From the NCBI GenBank assembly GCA_949152475.1, contig OX424558.1, positions 35,474,651 to 35,538,650 of the forward strand: DNA of 64,000 nucleotides. Direction: 5' to 3'. Every line of letters begins with the position of its first letter. The first letter of the stretch is position 1. The notes under the pieces were generated by a model. The model had not been told where the DNA came from. It searched no databases and saw only the letters and a program-made list of their open reading frames with translations. This document shows, one piece after another, positions 10,624-21,000 of this stretch. A program made the translations under genes and the position numbers. Origin of the DNA: Terebella lapidaria. Lineage: Eukaryota > Annelida > Polychaeta > Terebellida > Terebellidae.

Positions 10624-11796
10624 ATTCCAAATACAGAAAAATGTCTGGGTATAAGCCAGAAATAGACTTGGGGATGCCTCACACGTTGAGGATTCCGTTT
10701 TAAGTGACGTCATTTCGCCAGATGTATGGTTGCCTAGGGAGACAACGCGAAGCGATATTGATCCACGTGCTGGTTTATTTTGCGCGTGTGGAAGTCTGGT
10801 TTTGGGAAAAGCAAAAATTCCGATGGTATTCCCCGGGATTTGGAGTAGAGAAAGGTTTTGCTGAATGTATGCTATGTCGGCAAATGCGATCTGAAAACGA
10901 GCTAAATTGACAGGGGTCCTGTTCAACGTCATTTTATGAAAAATTGGTACTATCATGCTCTATAGTGACCTAGATTTTATTGAAGTACTATGATTATACT
11001 ATCACACCCTGTCAACCGTTAAGCCCTAATTTTTTTTTGGAAAGGTGAAACGCACACCCGAAGTTGCCCAATTTAACATTGATTTAAATGCAGCCAATAA
11101 TTGGTCATTTCAACCCGTCTGGCATTACTGTGCTAGATCCTATGTTGTCGATGGCTTTCCATACAAGTTGCTCATCCAATGAAAAGACTCGACACAAAAC
11201 AGCTTTTCGTCTGCTGCTAAAGTGCATTTTTGACGATTTTTCAAGTAAAATCCCGAATATAAGGATACATCCTTACAGAATTTACATAGATCTATCTTCT
11301 ATTTATATACATTATAAGGTACTAGCAGTAGTACAGTACCATTTTGCATTGTAGACAAACAGCTGCCACCCCAACCCACCCCGCCCCCTAGTCTTGACTT
11401 GACCTGAGACAATTTGCATGAGGTCATTGTGGTCGTTGTTTGTTCCCTTCAGAAATATTGGTCCGGGCCCTGAGCCTGGGTCAGCCCTGGGGCTTGGCTA
11501 AAGTTGAGGCTAACCCCACCGTCCATATAATGTACAGTAATGTCAGTATTGATCTAGACGTCTAGCGTCAGGGTATACCTTATCATCGACCCTGTCCTTA
11601 ATCATCGACCCCTGCGAACACTGCCAAACAACTGTGCAAAACAGACATCTGAGTCACCAGATTGAAAGTACTTCTAATACACATTTCAGCACATTTCACA
11701 TTTTAGATTAGTCAAGTTTTGCCCAGCCGTTTGCAGGGGTTGAGCATTAGGGAGAGGGTCGATGATTAGGTACTCTGATGCTATTATTCTATAGAT
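10622..11796. other. Gene-free stretch
   Basis: No splice-flanked coding exon or element with recognisable ends. The frames at 10504-10956 are extensions of the GA microsatellite frame. Confidence 0.45.
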
Positions 11797-12701
11797 CTAT
11801 AGTCGGCGTCATTGGTCTGTGAGCGGTGGTTTTTCGCGATTATTCCGTCAATAATTCGTATATTTCGATGAAATTTTGGCAGGAGTGTTATTTTATACTC
11901 GCCTAATAGGGTATAAATTTTCGGAGAGATTGGTGTGTAAACAAAAAAGTTAGACCATTTGGACTATATATAACGAAATAGGAAAACGTCAAAACGTTAT
12001 CTATAGAAATGCTACGGCGATCGGGGGCGGTCCACGGCCGATTTCACCAGATTTTTACTATGGACGAGATAGGCCAACTTTTTTGCTTCGTATCCAATCT
12101 TCTCAAAAATGCATCCTTAGTTAGGCGGTCATAAGGCTGCACACCTGGGTTAGAAGGCCCTATTTAAATCAGTGTAAATTTTCCCACTTCGGACCCTCTT
12201 ATCTCTATCAAAGGGGAAGAAAATAAACTTATTGTTCATTTTTTCTGACAGTTACATCACTGGGCTGTAATAAAAATGTCATTTCGTCATATGGTCACAC
12301 GCTCGTTTTTTCGCTAAATCTAAATGAAAAAAATCACCAGTTTCCGCCCGTTTTGCCGACGAGCGTCTGACAGCCGAGGTCCCCTCGAAACATGTGTGTT
12401 CGGCGTAGGAATACCAGACATTTAATGTTTTGTCAAAACGACATGTAGTGCAATGTCCGAAGCTTTCTAGCTGCAAAACACCACTAGTTATACGTTCAAT
12501 ATCCACAAAGACTGCATATATGCTTGAAATCCAAGGTTTTATTAGGCACTATTTGATTGGGTACACGGATGTTCATCGGAGGAATCCCAGGTGTGATACC
12601 TTAAGATAACATACCTGTCAAAATTCCATCGGATTATCTCAAATATTGACTGAGTAATCACCGAAAAACCACCGCTCACAGACCAATGACGCCGACTATA
12701 G
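11797..12701. mobile_element. Non-autonomous DNA transposon with about 60-bp terminal inverted repeats
   Basis: The left end runs CTATAGTCGGCGTCATTGGT onward; the right end is its reverse complement, ending at 12701. About 40 bp are identical and similarity continues for another 20 bp. The outermost CTATAG is itself palindromic, so it may be part of the inverted repeat or a duplicated target; a TA, TATA or CTATAG duplication cannot be told apart. The 905-bp interior has no transposase-like frame. Confidence 0.8.
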
Positions 12702-12751
12702 TTCTACTGAAAGTTTACTGTGCAAGCGCTGTAAAAGTATCTGATTAATAC

Positions 12752-13440
12752 TCAAGTTCAACACAAAACCTCATATGATTTTTGGCCATAACTCCGTTTA
12801 GGATGATCGGATCAATTTGAAATTTTACATGTTTCCAATTGGCAAAAGTTGGCAAAACCATATTTTTCTTCAAATTTCAGACTTCTAATCTACCGGTACC
12901 TCAATGTTAAATGTTGGACCCAAATCGAATCACGGGAATTCAAGCAAATTTCGGGATTTCTCCTCGATTTCATGATCTTCATTCCACTAAGAAATGTAAT
13001 ATGAGGAAAGTTTTTTTGGTTGGAGGAATCATATAGGTGTAATCTAATCAAATATCCTGTAAAACGACTAATTTTGGCGGCTACTAGTATTAAATTTAGC
13101 GGTTTTGAGCCCCACGTCATTTGGCGGTCGATTTAATTTGGCGGTTTTTCCCCTACCGCCAAATCCGCCAAATAAATCGTCCACCAAAATTAGTCGTTTT
13201 ACAGTCATTCTTACAATGTGCAATGCAAACATCGAACAACATGCCAAATTTCATGTTTGAAGAGAAATTCAACATTGGCTAGATTGCCAACTTTTTCAGT
13301 CTTCAAGATAGAAATCAGTCTTCAAGATGAAAAATTACGGTTTCATGCCAAATGGAAACAAACAAAATTACAAATTGATCCAATCATCCTAAAGGAAGTT
13401 ATGGCCAAAAATCATATGAGTTTTTGTGTTGAACTTGACT
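12752..13440. repeat. Fold-back: inverted repeat arms of about 90 bp or more
   Basis: The left arm (12752-12840, containing caagttcaacacaaaacctc and ttttggccataactc) is the reverse complement of 13365-13440 with scattered mismatches; weaker inverted similarity extends inward. The spacer contains the separate MITE at 13057-13204. Confidence 0.7.
13057..13204. mobile_element. Small MITE (148 bp) with 24-bp terminal inverted repeats
   Basis: The ends CTGTAAAACGACTAATTTTG and CAAAATTAGTCGTTTTACAG pair over 24 bp with one mismatch. The interior contains several ttggcgg/ccgccaaat words. A related copy lies at 31060-31252 inside the survivin gene. I see no clear target duplication, so the superfamily is undecided; the ends resemble small mariner-like MITEs. 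Confidence 0.75.
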
Positions 13441-13465
13441 TTAGACTCTATACTTTGATTTTGCT

Positions 13466-14200
13466 AACTTTAGTTTTTGGCGATATTTTTGCGATGCAAA
13501 AAGTTATCGTATATATCTACTTCACCTAGGAGTCAAACGGCAATTTTCTACCAAATTTCAGACGTCTATGGCAAAAATTGATGAAGTTGGCATTCTACCC
13601 CATTGTTGAAAGGGCACTACTAGTATATGGGATTCAGTTTTTCAAGATTTGTCTCCCAACGCTTCTATTTATAGAACATAATGTAAGATGACGTTTTGAC
13701 CCTGAATCTCTGCTGAGCTGATGGTCAGATCAGCCATGTCGGCTCGGCAGATATCCTGGGTCAAAAACATCATCTGATGTTTTGTTCTATAAATAGGAGC
13801 GTCGGGAGAAAAATCTTGGGAACCCGAATCCCATATAGTGCCCCTTTAAATTTCAGCCCAAAACGGGATCTCGAGAATCTGAGCACATTCGAAGATTTTG
13901 TCTATTATAATAACCGTTAGGATTCGAAGTATTGTTGTGATTTTGGACCAGAAGACACGTTTGACTGTATTATACACAAAAAATGTTGATTTTGAAAGAC
14001 TGCATCGCTACAAAACTGAGCAAGTGTAAAAAATTATGCTAACCCAGAAACTAAATGATAGGGTTAAATTTAACATCGGGGTAGATTGCCAGCTTCTTCA
14101 ATTTTCGCGATAGAAGTCTGAATTTCGATAGAAAATTGCCTTTGACTCCCAGGTGAAGTATGCTAAATTAGGGGACTATAAGCATCACAAAAATATCAGC
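13466..14200. repeat. Nested fold-back repeat
   Basis: The outer arms 13466-13605 and 14073-14200 are inverted copies, sharing cttcacct-ggagtcaaa, ggcaattttcta, cagac-tctat and gatatttttg-gatgc. Inside them a second pair, 13626-13712 and 13758-13840, is also inverted, sharing tatgggattc, caagatttttctccc, ctatttatagaaca and agatgatgttttt. Single strands of this region could fold into a branched hairpin. Confidence 0.7.
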
Positions 14201-14341
14201 GAAAAGCAGTGTAAATGAGTTGGAAAAATCAGAGTATACTGTATACACTTAAATATGTATCGGTTTATTGCGTATTGCCAATATTTTGGTCGTACCCATC
14301 AGTTCCTGGCCTGGACGAGTCGATGAGCACCCAAATTCGGC

Positions 14342-14362
14342 GGGGGGGGGGGGGGGGGGGGG
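14342..14362. repeat. Poly-G run (21 G)
   Basis: An uninterrupted G tract. Such runs form quadruplexes and are prone to sequencing-length error. Confidence 0.9.
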
Positions 14363-14938
14363 CACAGTTACTGGTACTCGAGTTGGAATTACGATACCCA
14401 TACCCGAGGAAGAATAAGATATAATTTTTGTCTTGATTTTTTGCGATACTAGTACATGTAAAATGCCGATACTGATAGAGTGCCTAATTGAAGAGCGCTC
14501 CCCTGGTTTGCAGAAAGAAATGTCGTGTAGACTAACTCAATCAATATTTTATAACCACTTATTCTTATGATTATATTGTTTTAAACTTCATACAAACCTA
14601 GTATTATCTAGACTATTTTTTAGCAAATTATTATCGCAATGCTGCTAAAGTTCAGGGTAGGACTAAGTTTGGGATAGGCGCTAGCGCATGTGTATGTACA
14701 ATTATTCTACATCGATAAAGTAAAGTTGTTCACATATTTTTATTCTTTAACAATTTTTATGACGTCAAAAAAAAAAAAGTCAATATTTTGAATCAATGAA
14801 AGTCGTCGTTCATTTTATCAAGACATATCTCAAAAAGCAAACATGAGGTGAAATTTGAGGTCAAATTTAAGAAAATCACTGATCGATATACCTAGCCTTC
14901 ATAGCCTTCAATCCCCTTGATTAAAAAAAACACAATCA

Positions 14939-15362
14939 GGCCAAAAAAAAAAAGTATTATGGTTCTGGTTAGGCGCGCGCGTCAGTTTTAACCCCGCGCA
15001 TCACTCGTTTTTTTTAAAGAAAAAAAAAAAAATCGTGTGCACCACTTTTTGAGAGCTGAAATTTTTAGTAAATTGACACCCGTACAGCAATTTTCGGGAG
15101 ATAATGATCAAGTAAAATGGTCCCGAGTGTCATTGACATTGCAAAACTTGGTGTATGGCTGGCCAAACAGGGCAAATTCAACCGGGTCGCTTATCAACAG
15201 CCAATTTTAGGGAAAATGATTGGCCAAATAAGCCATATTTGACTGGATCAGTCATCAGCCGCCAATTTTAGCAAAAAAAAAAGAAAAAAAGAAAATCGCG
15301 TCATCGCATCACTTTTTCGGGGACCCCAACAACCAGAACCATAATACTTTTTTTTTTGACCT
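14939..15362. mobile_element. MITE-like element with about 30-bp inverted ends
   Basis: The left end (gg-c then an A run, then agtattatggttctggtt, to 14970) is the reverse complement of the right end (aaccagaaccataatact, a T run, gacc, 15331-15362). The interior contains GC-rich gcgcgcgcgt and two related atcg-gt-caccactttt segments, and has no coding frame. Confidence 0.65.
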
Positions 15363-15391
15363 TATGTGGATCGAAAAACTGCAAGAGTTTA

Positions 15392-16502
15392 CTAGAAAGA
15401 TATGAAGTGAAATACAAGGTTACAAAAATCGAACATTTTTTTAGAAAAGAGGGGGGCGTGCTACTATTAGGGCATGTACCTCTATTAGGACCAATATGGT
15501 ATAGACGATTGTATTTTATCTATGTGGCGATAACTTAGCTGCACAAATTCCCAATATTTGCTTCGCGCTTGTGAGTGAGAGTACCTGAGATCATCATTGA
15601 ATGACTGGCTGTTGTTGGGCACATGTATCTGAATTACCAATCTTGTGGCTGCCAAATTCCTTGTATTGTTCAATATGCATGATATATATATCGCACTATC
15701 AGTGCCAATAATGTCAGCAGACTATTAGCCACTGACCCACTGGATAGTCAATTCATACAGTACCATTATCATGATTATTCACACCCTATAATTTATGGCC
15801 ATGCACGATGGCCCAAGCTTTGAAAATGAGGTGCCCAAAATATCCTTCATGGCAAAATCCTTCCAAAATATTACTCATTTTGATTATAAACAATCTGTTC
15901 AAAAGTTTTTCTTTAATATGTGTCAACATGCAGGTACGTTTTGGCAAAAATCATTTAGTGAAGAGCTGTTTGAGGCAGTCTTAGCAGATTGTCAGACCTA
16001 AAAGTGAACATAAGAGGCCTTTTTCCTTTAGCAGATTAGTAGAACTAGTATATAATTGTGCATGGTAATCAAATACATAACATTGCTTGAATTGTCGCTC
16101 ACTCCTTCGAAAATTGTGTTTGCAATTTCAATAAGTACGTCTAGGAGTGTATCTTTGTGCCACTGAGAGGCAAATGCCTAAAACCAATCCATGAATTGAA
16201 TCATTGAGCGTGCACTCTACTAATTCGAGTATAACCACATTGGATGAGGATATCTCACCACTGCCACCAGCTGAATAAATCTTTGGTTCATTGTAAAACT
16301 AATAATTTTCAATAAGTTCTAGTAAATAAACAATTATTTTCTAGACATAAATACATGTACATACTACATAGAAATTACAAAATGTTGCATATACCGTAAT
16401 GGTCCTAAGTAGTGGCACGTGCCCTAATAGTAGGACACCCCCCTCTTTTCCCCCAAAATGTTTGATTTTTGTAACCTTATAATTCACTTCACATCTTCCT
16501 AA
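15392..16502. repeat. Inverted repeat pair, arms about 140-150 bp
   Basis: 15392-15530 is the inverted counterpart of 16352-16502: shared words include tgaagtgaa, aaggttacaaaaatc, gaaaagagggggg, tactattagggca and taggacca. The 820-bp spacer has no recognisable gene. It could be one element with long inverted ends or two copies inserted head to head. Confidence 0.65.
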
Positions 16503-17939
16503 TATCATTAATGTTATTTGAATCATAGTGATAATGAAGCAGCTGCCTTCGAATGTATGCAATATGTTCTTCAAAACTAAATCTCAGTGCAACACATCTA
16601 ATACAAGATAATAAAACATGTGCACATTGATTTTGACGATTACACTCCATCCGAGTTGTCTTTTCATCCGATTTACCACACATTTTGTATATTATATATA
16701 GGTATATTATTCAGTGATTTTCGTAAATTTGACCTCATTTTTGCGTGCGCTGCTGCAGGAGGTGTTACTTTGGCACACCGGGATAATTAGGACCAATACA
16801 GTATGTACGTGATGAGGGATGTGACCTTGAATGATCATGGTGATGGCCGTTGACCCTAATTTCAATTTGTTTGAAGTCATCAACATCAGTTTATCCATTG
16901 CGAACTATATATTAGTATTTGGCAGCGATTTGTTTAAATAAAAAGATGATCGCTAACTATAAGTATACTAAAGAAGAGCATGAATTTGGGGATCCACGGA
17001 ATCCTTGGTTCTTATTCCAAAACATTTAAAATATTTACCACCACCGTCAAAGCTTGTATGATGCACTGCATGTATTATACAAATTGCTGATACAACTTAC
17101 ACTAGCTTTTGTGCATCCCGGCCTTGCAAATTTGCAGCAAACTCATCTTGCACATGTATGTAGATGCTGTAATCCTACATCGAAGGTTGGCCCATGGGTT
17201 CTATGGTGCTGCTAGGAGCAACAAAAACACGAAAAAATGTTGCTTGACAAATTGACGAATCCCGCAGTAGTTCCCTGTATTGTAAGCAGTTGCTCCCTGC
17301 TGATGCGATGATGAATGATACAGCACCGGTGTGATCAGTAGCGTTGCAAGGTTTCCATCATGGCACTTGAAAAACCGACAGTGGCTCTGCGAAAATTTGA
17401 TGCTAAATATAGTGATGAGGAACTGTCACAGTGCGCTGTGAGACATTTCTGTGGACAAAGATGTGGCCGCCGGGCTCAGTTTTTGTGGACGTAGTATGGC
17501 TCAGTCACTGTCCAAAGCATTTGGCAGTAATTTCTAGCTGTGGTGTGGCTTGTGACACTTACAATTAGAGCCGAACTGTTCTATTATTGGCGTCTGGTAA
17601 ACATATACCATTGGCTAATTGGTGACCTCAGTGGAATACTACTACTAGTAGCTGGTGCAGGATGCCAACTAGTTGTAAACTATTCTCCGGGCAGTTTGAG
17701 GGGAAAATGACAAAAATGAGAGCAGTGTGCCGGCTATATTAGCCAGATGGCGGAATAATAAAGCAAAGTGTGCAGGGGAAATGGTTATATTGCACATGTT
17801 GCAAGATGCGTGTGATATGACATACAATGACTGGCACATGCTGTGAATCGTGCGTGGACTGACCCGATATAATTGTGCTCGTATAATTTACGACAAAAAG
17901 ACCGTCCGGATACATGAGTTTATTGGAGATGTGTGACAT
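16503..17939. other. Gene-free stretch upstream of GAS2
   Basis: No coding exon recognised. A taggaccaata word at 16790 recalls the inverted repeat just upstream. An untranslated first part of GAS2 may lie at the right-hand edge. Confidence 0.4.
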
Positions 17940-18057
17940 GTTGCTATGACAACAGATTGTATGCTAATTAATAGTCAGGTTTGTGATTCTTCCTGACGAG
18001 CGTCAATTAGTCGGTTGTCATGGCAACTGGGAGGTAAGCATCTGTTGCCATGGCCAC
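17940..18057 (+). promoter_or_regulatory. Cluster of three X-box-like (RFX) palindromes at the GAS2 start
   Basis: GTTGCTATGACAAC (17940-17953), GTTGTCATGGCAAC (18014-18027) and GTTGCCATGGCCAC (18044-18057) each resemble the RFX X-box (GTNRCC-spacer-RGYAAC): the last two have one perfect half-site each, and the first departs at one position in each half. The middle one contains the proposed start codon of GAS2. Binding is inferred; clustering near a start supports a promoter. Confidence 0.4.
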
Positions 18058-21000
18058 AGACATTGGATAATTACACTTGTATATTCTGCATGTAGTTGAA
18101 ATGTCACAGTTTGTTTATTTTTTCAAAGAATTATTGTCAATAATAAAATATTATACTGAAAAAAATAATATAAGTAATATAAATAAATATTAAATAACAA
18201 TGTGTTCTCAGCTAAATGTATACTTTAGACATCAATGTATTAATGTCCATAATTACGGTGGTATGTACTAGTATTGTGCCCATAATGAATGATAGTGTAT
18301 TAAAAAAGAAACTCTCACTGATTTGGAGTGTTTATCAAGCATTACAAACATTGGCTTATATGCCCAAGAGCACTGAAAAGCTGATCACCAACCGAAATAT
18401 AACATACATGCCACTTGAAGCCTTGGCCCATATCAGTATGCATAGCTATGTAGTGTCAATGGGTCATGTCTGTTCATGTAATAAAGTTGTCCTTTAAGCT
18501 GCTGATATCAATTGAATGACAGGTAACGATGAATTTCATTGTATTGAAAGTATTGACTTTGGGGATCTTTCTGTATGTATTTTATAGTACCGGATATTAC
18601 AAAGATCTTTGTTCATCTACTGTACATGTAAATTTATCAATCTGTATTAATATTTTCATGTATGTCGTGTGTGTGTGTGGGGGGGGGGGGTATACTAATA
18701 CTTAGGGTCATTACTATCTACTTGTTGAGGTGTCAAGGTACATATATTATTAGGACATCTTAGGGAGTATAGTGTTCTTTCACATGTACAGTGGATTAAA
18801 TCTTTGTGGATTAAATCTTCTAAAGCTGCATGCAGCCTGTATACATATAATAAACGATAGATTTGTATTGATGCATATTTGTATGAATGTATAGCTTGCA
18901 TTTTATACATATGCAAGTGTATAATATGCTATGTAATTTTAAATGCAAGATATTGAAGTGAATATACCAATGATCTAATTTCAGACAGCGTGGGAGAGGT
19001 GGTGGCACTGGTGGTAATGTTGGTTTAAGGAGGCTGAGTCTTGCATTGCCCAACAGTCGGTGAGTTAGATGACTCATCCCCTGCTATGTATATACGTATG
19101 ACAGATCTGTTTCAAGTATGGCTCTATCCTATGTGATCAATGAGGGGATCAGATAAAATAATGCAGCTGCATCGAGCATATTTTGTTGGTTCATCCAGTG
19201 CCAGTGGAACATATTGAAATTATATACATTATTATGTTAAATTGAAAATGTAGTGCAGATTAACTCTTCTGAATTCATGTTTTATCAATCTCTTACTGAT
19301 TTATTTTACAGAAAAATTTCCATGAATGTATTTTCATCAAGCTGAAATGCGTTGATAAATGTTCCTACCCATATATATAATATATAAAGGACATTTATAA
19401 GTAAGTTTATAACAAAAGAAGTAAAGGACATTTCAATAACTGATTATACCATGTCATTGACATGAATAACAATTTACTGGTGATCTCATTGCCATGCAAT
19501 GCATACAACAGACAGTCCTCGAGTCATGCCCCGCGGCGTCGGTACAGTGTCAACCTGATGGAGGCGCCCCCTACGTTAGACGGGGAAGTTGGAAATATCG
19601 TCCGTCGCGCTTCACTGAGCGGGGACGATGACGCGGCGGACTTGGACTTCCTCACTGAACTCAAGGAGCAGGCTCTGACCCCCATCAAGGAGGACTTGGC
19701 AGAATGGCTCGCAAAGACTCTTGGTACGTATGGGTATTCGGGTACTGGATTACCATATACCAAGATTACCATTGCTTGTATCTAGTATAATGTGCCCTAA
19801 AACAGTCAAATTACATACCGATAAATCTGTGGAAAATAATGAATTTTCTTCATGATGCATCATGGGAGAGCTCTTGATGAAAAATTTTCAATAAAACATA
19901 TTTCCATTGAAGACTAGAATCTATATAGGATATAATATTGTACATATACATGTATGATATCCACAGAAATATTGTATATTCCTTGTATTTCAATCCGTCA
20001 GGTATAGAAATCAATGTGGACAACTTTATCGAGGTGTTGGACAATGGTGTGGATGTGTGTAGACTTGCACAGATCATAGACACAAAGGCTCGTGAAGCAG
20101 TAGCTAAGGGTGAATATAAGGAGGTAAGCCTATATAAATACATGTAGAATGATTCCGTATCACAAAATTAAATGTTGAATATATGCCTATTAAAATTTAT
20201 TTTACAGCCCAGTTTGCAGTTTTCAGCTTTGATGTTATAATATGTCCTTTTGCTCACTTGAATTTCAAGTCTAATATTTTGTTGGTTGTGTTGAAGAAAT
20301 GTTCAGTACCATAAAATTTGATGACATGAATACTGTTGAATTTTATTTGCATAGATATAGAGTCTTTATTTCGACTATTGTGTTCAGTATTTTGTAAATC
20401 TTCCTCACAGAAAATCCCAGACCGCCTTACTTTCCGCAACCAGGCTAAGTCCAACACTTGGTTCGCCAGAGACAACACAGCCAACTTCATCAACTGGTGC
20501 AAGGAGTTTGGGGTCAAACAGGAATGCTTGTTTGAAACGGAAGGTTTGGGTATGTCTATAGCCAACATAATGATTAAGGCATTTCGGCAGAAATGCCTTT
20601 ATGGTTTTGTCAGAATTCTTCTTTTTAGGTTACCGGACCTTTGGTCCGATAACCTATTGGCATGGCGTTGCGTCCGTCCGTCCGTCCGTCCGTCCGTCCG
20701 TCCGTCCGTCCGTCCGTCCGTCCGTCCGTCCGTCCGTCCGTCCGTCCGTCCGTCCGTCCGTCCGTCCGTCCGGCGTTAACATTTTTATCTTTAAAGTTAA
20801 TGATCGAATCTTTCTGAAATTTTGCACAAAAATGCCTAAAAATATTTTGAGAAGGAGGTATTTTTTTGTTTTTTGATTTTCGCATTTTTTTCAAAATGGC
20901 GGCCGTTTTCGTCGAAAAACGCTCAATTTTGGACTTTGACGGCCATTTTCTCAAAAACTGTCTGATCAGTTTTGAGTTTTTGGTTTCAAAAGATTCCCCT

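Noticed and set aside
10504-10956. 150-codon minus frame rich in LSLSLS
   Set aside because: Created by the GA microsatellite; no splice or family support.
20336-20954. Open frames with RPSV and DGRT repeats on both strands
   Set aside because: Products of the CGTC microsatellite; the upstream part of the plus frame is the real GAS2 exon 5 running past its donor into the element.
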